Below are positions 56,745 through 60,009 of a stretch of DNA of 60,009 nucleotides, one piece after another. The translations under genes were made by a program, and so were the position numbers. Under the pieces are notes generated by a model. The model was not told the origin of the DNA and ran no database searches. It was given only the letters and a program-made list of their open reading frames with translations. Origin of the DNA: an uncultured Bacteroidales bacterium (GTDB taxonomy: Bacteria > Bacteroidota > Bacteroidia > Bacteroidales > Paludibacteraceae). The stretch lies in NCBI GenBank assembly GCA_903911085.1, contig CAIWCC010000264.1:1-60009 (forward strand). The letters run 5' to 3'. Position 1 is the first letter of the stretch; each line of letters starts with the position of its first letter.

Positions 56745-58529
56745 ATGCAAAAATCTAAAATTTTCATAAGTAGTGTGCAAAACGAGTTTGTCAACGAACG
56801 AGTTCAATTATGTGATTATTTGCAAAACGATGCATTGTTATGCCGTTTTTTTGAGACTTTTATTTTTGAAAATTTGCCTGCAAAAAGTCAAAGTGCCGAC
56901 AAATCTTATATTGAAGAACTTAACACTAGCAATATATACATAGGAATTTTTGGAAAACAATATGGTTCTGAAGACGTAAACGGGATATCACCGACAGAAT
57001 ATGAATATGATTTGGCATCAAAAAATAATAAAACACGTTTTGTTTTTCTTACTAATTCGGCAGATAACGAACGTCATCCTAAAATGCTCAAACTTATTAA
57101 AAAAGCAGAGTCCGAAATTGTAAGAAAAGTATTTTGCGAAATTAATGATTTGAAATCTGACATTTATGCCTCTTTAATTGAGTATTTAGAAGAGAATGAA
57201 TTGATACGTAATGGACCATTTGATGCATCTGTGTGCAAAAATGCAACTTTTGATGACTTGGATTTAGATAAAATCGTTGAGTTTGTTCGTATTGCAAAAG
57301 TTCGTCGAGGTTTTCCATTATCCGAGCAAGCTGATATTGCCAAGATATTGACTCACTTAAATTTGCTTTACAATAAACAAATTACACATGCTGCAATTTT
57401 ACTATTCGGACACCAACCTCAACGATTTGTTTTTGGATCGGAAGTTAAATGCGCTCACTTTCACGGCAATTCAATTATTAAACCAATCCCCACCTATCAA
57501 GTTTATAAAGGAGATCTTTTCCAACTGATTAATCAATCTGTAGATTTTATTCTTTCTCGAATAAATGTGTCGGTAAGTACTCGTAATGAGGAAAATCAAG
57601 CAGCTATCCAATATGAAATTCCACGATCGGTGATTACAGAAGCAATTGTAAATGCCATAGCGCATCGCGATTATACAAGCTTTGGAAGTGTTCAAGTAAT
57701 GCTTTTCCGAAATCGTGTTGAAATTTGGAATCCTGGTCATTTACCATTTAATTTATCAATCGATTTACTTCGGAAACCCCATGCTTCTTTTCCAAAAAAT
57801 CCTCTTATCGCTGAACCACTTTATCTATCGGGATATATTGAACGAATGGGTACTGGAATTCCAGATATGATTGAGCAAAGCTCAAATGCAGGACTTTTAG
57901 AACCTGAATTTTCACAAGCAGATGTTTTCAAAACAACTATTTGGAGACATGAAACTAGTCAAGCTGTAAGTCAAGCTGTAAGTCAAGCTGTAAGTCAAGC
58001 TAACGAGGCAATTAGAAGGCTCGTTATTGTAATAAATGGTGAGATGAAGAGGGTTGAAATGCAGGAAGCACTGGAGCTTAAACATAGAGAATTCTTTGTT
58101 GAAACATACTTAAACAACACATTGTCAGAAGGGTATATTGAAATGACTTTGCCAGACAAGCCTAATAGTCCAACTCAACAATATCGATTGACAGAGAAAG
58201 GAATTGAGCTTAAAAAAGCAATCTTAAATCAACATACTGGACAAGTAACTGGACAAGTAACCGGACAAGTAACCGGACAAGTAACTGGACAAGTAACTGG
58301 ACAAGTAACACCTGAAATCGAACAGTTACTATTAATTTTTAATGGTGAATTGAAACGATCTGAAATACAAAAATCATTAAACATAAAATATCGTGATACT
58401 TTTCTGCGAAATTACTTGACCCCTGCTTTAGATATGGAAATACTAGAATTAACAATCCCAGAGAAGCCTAATTCACCAAATCAACGCTATAGATTAACTA
58501 AAAAAGGGCAAGAATTACAAAAAAAATAA
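56745..58529 (+). CDS. DUF4062-ATPase-winged-helix protein with 4-residue tandem repeats
   Basis: The 594-residue cytoplasmic protein has an N-terminal DUF4062 domain (IFISSVQNEFVNERVQL, IYIGIFGKQYGS, PTEYEYDLA; about 3-110), a middle region, and a GHKL-type ATPase domain of the RecG-like/AlbA-associated kind (AIVNAIAHRDY, VEIWNPGHLP, RMGTGIPDM; about 295-390). After that come SQAV repeats, a winged-helix-like domain, TGQV repeats (six copies) and a second copy of the winged-helix-like domain ending the protein. Such proteins are annotated as ATP-binding or predicted transcriptional regulators; some are linked to defence islands, but there is no other defence gene here. The start at ATG 56745, 4 bp after the upstream stop, avoids a long overlap with the glycosyltransferase. 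Confidence 0.85.
   Translation: MQKSKIFISSVQNEFVNERVQLCDYLQNDALLCRFFETFIFENLPAKSQSADKSYIEELNTSNIYIGIFGKQYGSEDVNGISPTEYEYDLASKNNKTRFVFLTNSADNERHPKMLKLIKKAESEIVRKVFCEINDLKSDIYASLIEYLEENELIRNGPFDASVCKNATFDDLDLDKIVEFVRIAKVRRGFPLSEQADIAKILTHLNLLYNKQITHAAILLFGHQPQRFVFGSEVKCAHFHGNSIIKPIPTYQVYKGDLFQLINQSVDFILSRINVSVSTRNEENQAAIQYEIPRSVITEAIVNAIAHRDYTSFGSVQVMLFRNRVEIWNPGHLPFNLSIDLLRKPHASFPKNPLIAEPLYLSGYIERMGTGIPDMIEQSSNAGLLEPEFSQADVFKTTIWRHETSQAVSQAVSQAVSQANEAIRRLVIVINGEMKRVEMQEALELKHREFFVETYLNNTLSEGYIEMTLPDKPNSPTQQYRLTEKGIELKKAILNQHTGQVTGQVTGQVTGQVTGQVTGQVTPEIEQLLLIFNGELKRSEIQKSLNIKYRDTFLRNYLTPALDMEILELTIPEKPNSPNQRYRLTKKGQELQKK
57957..58000 (+). repeat. 12-bp coding tandem repeat, 3.7 copies
   Basis: AGTCAAGCTGTA is repeated three times perfectly plus a partial copy, encoding SQAV units between the ATPase domain and the first winged helix. 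Copy changes would alter linker length by four residues without a frameshift. Confidence 0.95.
58236..58307 (+). repeat. 12-bp coding tandem repeat, six copies
   Basis: ACTGGACAAGTA (copies 1, 2, 5, 6) and ACCGGACAAGTA (copies 3, 4) encode six TGQV units between the two winged-helix-like domains. The third base change shared by the middle two copies is synonymous, showing selection or recent duplication within the array. Confidence 0.95.
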
Positions 58530-58705
58530 TTGTACAATGACTATGCATATCATGTCTAATAAATAATTTTCACGCTCGGAAATGCATAACACCAAGGCTC
58601 AAAGTTTTGACGTACAAGACCAAAATTTCTTTTTGTTGAAAAAAATCTTATCGGAGTGAGCTTTGCAATATAACGGAAAAATACATCTATCAATACATTC
58701 ACGTT

Positions 58706-59776
58706 ATGAAAAAAATAATCACCGTAGTAGGTGCCAGGCCTCAATTTATAAAAGCTGCAACTTTAAGTCGTCAGTTTCAATTATTTGGAATTGAAGAGCT
58801 TATAATTCACACTGGGCAGCATTTCGATGCCAATATGTCGGATGTATTTTTTGAAGAAATGGAAATTCCTAAACCAGCTTTTCAACTTAATATTCACAGT
58901 CTTACACATGGTGCTATGACTGGTAGAATGCTTGAAGGTATTGAAGATATTTTGATAAAAGAAAAACCTGAAGGTGTGATCGTTTATGGCGATACCAATT
59001 CCACGCTGGCAGGGGCGTTGGCTGCATCCAAATTACACATTCCGGTTATTCATGTTGAAGCTGGGTTACGCTCGTTCAATATGCAAATGCCTGAGGAAAT
59101 TAACAGAATATTGACAGATAGAATTTCAGATTTGCTTTTTTGCCCTACCAGCACAGCTGTAACTAATTTGTTGCGCGAAGGATACGGTGATTTGCCAATA
59201 AAAATTTGCAAAAACGGTGATGTGATGCAAGATGCAGCCATTTATTATGCTGCCAAAGCAGAACTTAAGTCTGATATTTTAAAACAAATAAATTTACCAA
59301 GCTTTGTACTTGCCACCATTCATCGTCAAGAAAATACAGATTCGCCCGAAAATCTGAGAAATATCGTTGCCGGATTGAATGATATAAATAGTAAAATACC
59401 TGTTATTGTACCAATTCATCCTCGTACTCGCAAAATTTTGGCACAGATGAAACTAGTACCTAAGTTCAAAATGATTGAACCAGTTGGGTATTTTGACATG
59501 ATTATATTGTTGAAGCATTGCGATTTAGTAATCACAGATAGTGGCGGCGTACAAAAAGAAGCATTTTTCTTTGGTAAACACTGTATCACTTTACGAGAGC
59601 AAACCGAATGGGTGGAACTTGTTGAAAATGGATATAATATATTGGTAGGCAGCAATTCCCATAAATTGGAATTTGCATTTGCAAACTTAATTTCCAAATC
59701 GTCCGATTTCAGTTTGGATTTGTACGGCAAAGGACATGCAGCAGAACGAGCAGCTGAGGAAATATTAAATTATTGA
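58706..59776 (+). CDS. wecB: UDP-N-acetylglucosamine 2-epimerase (non-hydrolysing)
   Basis: Converts UDP-GlcNAc to UDP-ManNAc for surface polysaccharide synthesis. The 356-residue protein has VGARPQFIKAATLSRQF at the N-terminus, HTGQHFDANMSDVFF, YGDTNSTLAGALAA, HVEAGLRSFN, PEEINRILTDRISD and TDSGGVQKEAFFFG, the standard signature set of the family. It lies 176 bp after the DUF4062 gene and ends with a terminator. The nearby glycosyltransferase suggests a common envelope-glycan function. Confidence 0.96.
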   Translation: MKKIITVVGARPQFIKAATLSRQFQLFGIEELIIHTGQHFDANMSDVFFEEMEIPKPAFQLNIHSLTHGAMTGRMLEGIEDILIKEKPEGVIVYGDTNSTLAGALAASKLHIPVIHVEAGLRSFNMQMPEEINRILTDRISDLLFCPTSTAVTNLLREGYGDLPIKICKNGDVMQDAAIYYAAKAELKSDILKQINLPSFVLATIHRQENTDSPENLRNIVAGLNDINSKIPVIVPIHPRTRKILAQMKLVPKFKMIEPVGYFDMIILLKHCDLVITDSGGVQKEAFFFGKHCITLREQTEWVELVENGYNILVGSNSHKLEFAFANLISKSSDFSLDLYGKGHAAERAAEEILNY

Positions 59777-59829
59777 ATTGCCGAACATTTAATCAGTTGA
59801 AATAAACAAATCATTAATGTAAAAATTTA

Positions 59830-59864
59830 TAGCTCAGTTGAAGGAAATTCGACTGGGCTGTTTT
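59830..59864 (+). terminator. Intrinsic terminator after wecB
   Basis: A 12-bp stem with two G-U pairs (59830-59841 with 59847-59858) and a 5-nt loop is followed by GTTTT. Beyond it, 59865-60009 contains no frame of note. Confidence 0.8.
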
Positions 59865-60009
59865 ACATCTACAAACAAGAATAATTAGATAGAACAAAAC
59901 AATCGCAATTTTTAACAAACAATTGACTCATAATAATGAAAACACAATTTTGGGTATAACACATACAAAAAAAAACATAAATTGTAGTTAAATGTTACAT
60001 TCAAGATGA

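Noticed and set aside
57957-58307. Possible CRISPR-like repeats
   Set aside because: The units are contiguous 12-bp tandem copies inside a reading frame without spacers.

Overview
The window looks like an AT-rich chromosome segment of a Bacteroidota bacterium, most likely of the order Bacteroidales. The evidence is adjacent SusC/SusD outer-membrane genes, several secreted proteins with type IX secretion (T9SS) C-terminal sorting domains, promoters of the Bacteroidota type (TAnnTTTG -7 boxes), a pyrophosphate-dependent phosphofructokinase, a GSCFA protein, a two-gene LysO exporter and a PG_1098-like methyltransferase. Genus cannot be fixed from sequence alone; a Paludibacter-like organism is a guess.

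Layout. 1-7911: a signalling island with a sensor gene cut by the window edge, a stand-alone CheR methyltransferase, a broken PAS-domain gene, and divergently a very large hybrid histidine kinase (five PAS, GAF, HisKA, HATPase, receiver, HPt). 8000-24200: mainly housekeeping genes (valS, RluA-type pseudouridine synthase, FAD oxidoreductase, ettA, PPi-PFK) mixed with accessory ones: a HipA-like kinase overlapping a DUF3037 gene, a Fic protein, two tiny ORFs, an exported Mn-type superoxide dismutase, and a GC-richer multi-hairpin intergenic element at about 13391-13660.

24500-49750: a polysaccharide utilisation locus. It encodes two large multidomain T9SS cargo proteins, a GH13 amylase-like enzyme, a DUF5004-like lipoprotein, three smaller proteins sharing a repeated tryptophan-rich module, SusC, SusD, a GH71/GH99-like lipoprotein, a GH97 lipoprotein, a TPR/membrane/HTH regulator (DUF6377-like) and a GH87-like beta-helix enzyme. 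The enzyme set (GH87, GH71-like, GH97 with the inverting alpha-glucosidase residues, GH13) points to an alpha-glucan containing alpha-1,3 linkages. Five proteins carry nine copies of a homologous, aromatic-rich module of about 100 residues that I cannot assign to a named family. They sit where surface glycan-binding proteins would be expected and are the most interesting feature of the window.

50000-60009: housekeeping and envelope genes again: fabG, the two-part LysO exporter, gpmI, gltX, a GT4-like glycosyltransferase, a DUF4062/ATPase/winged-helix protein with in-frame 12-bp tandem repeats, and wecB (UDP-GlcNAc 2-epimerase). No tRNA, rRNA, CRISPR array, integrase or transposase gene was recognised.
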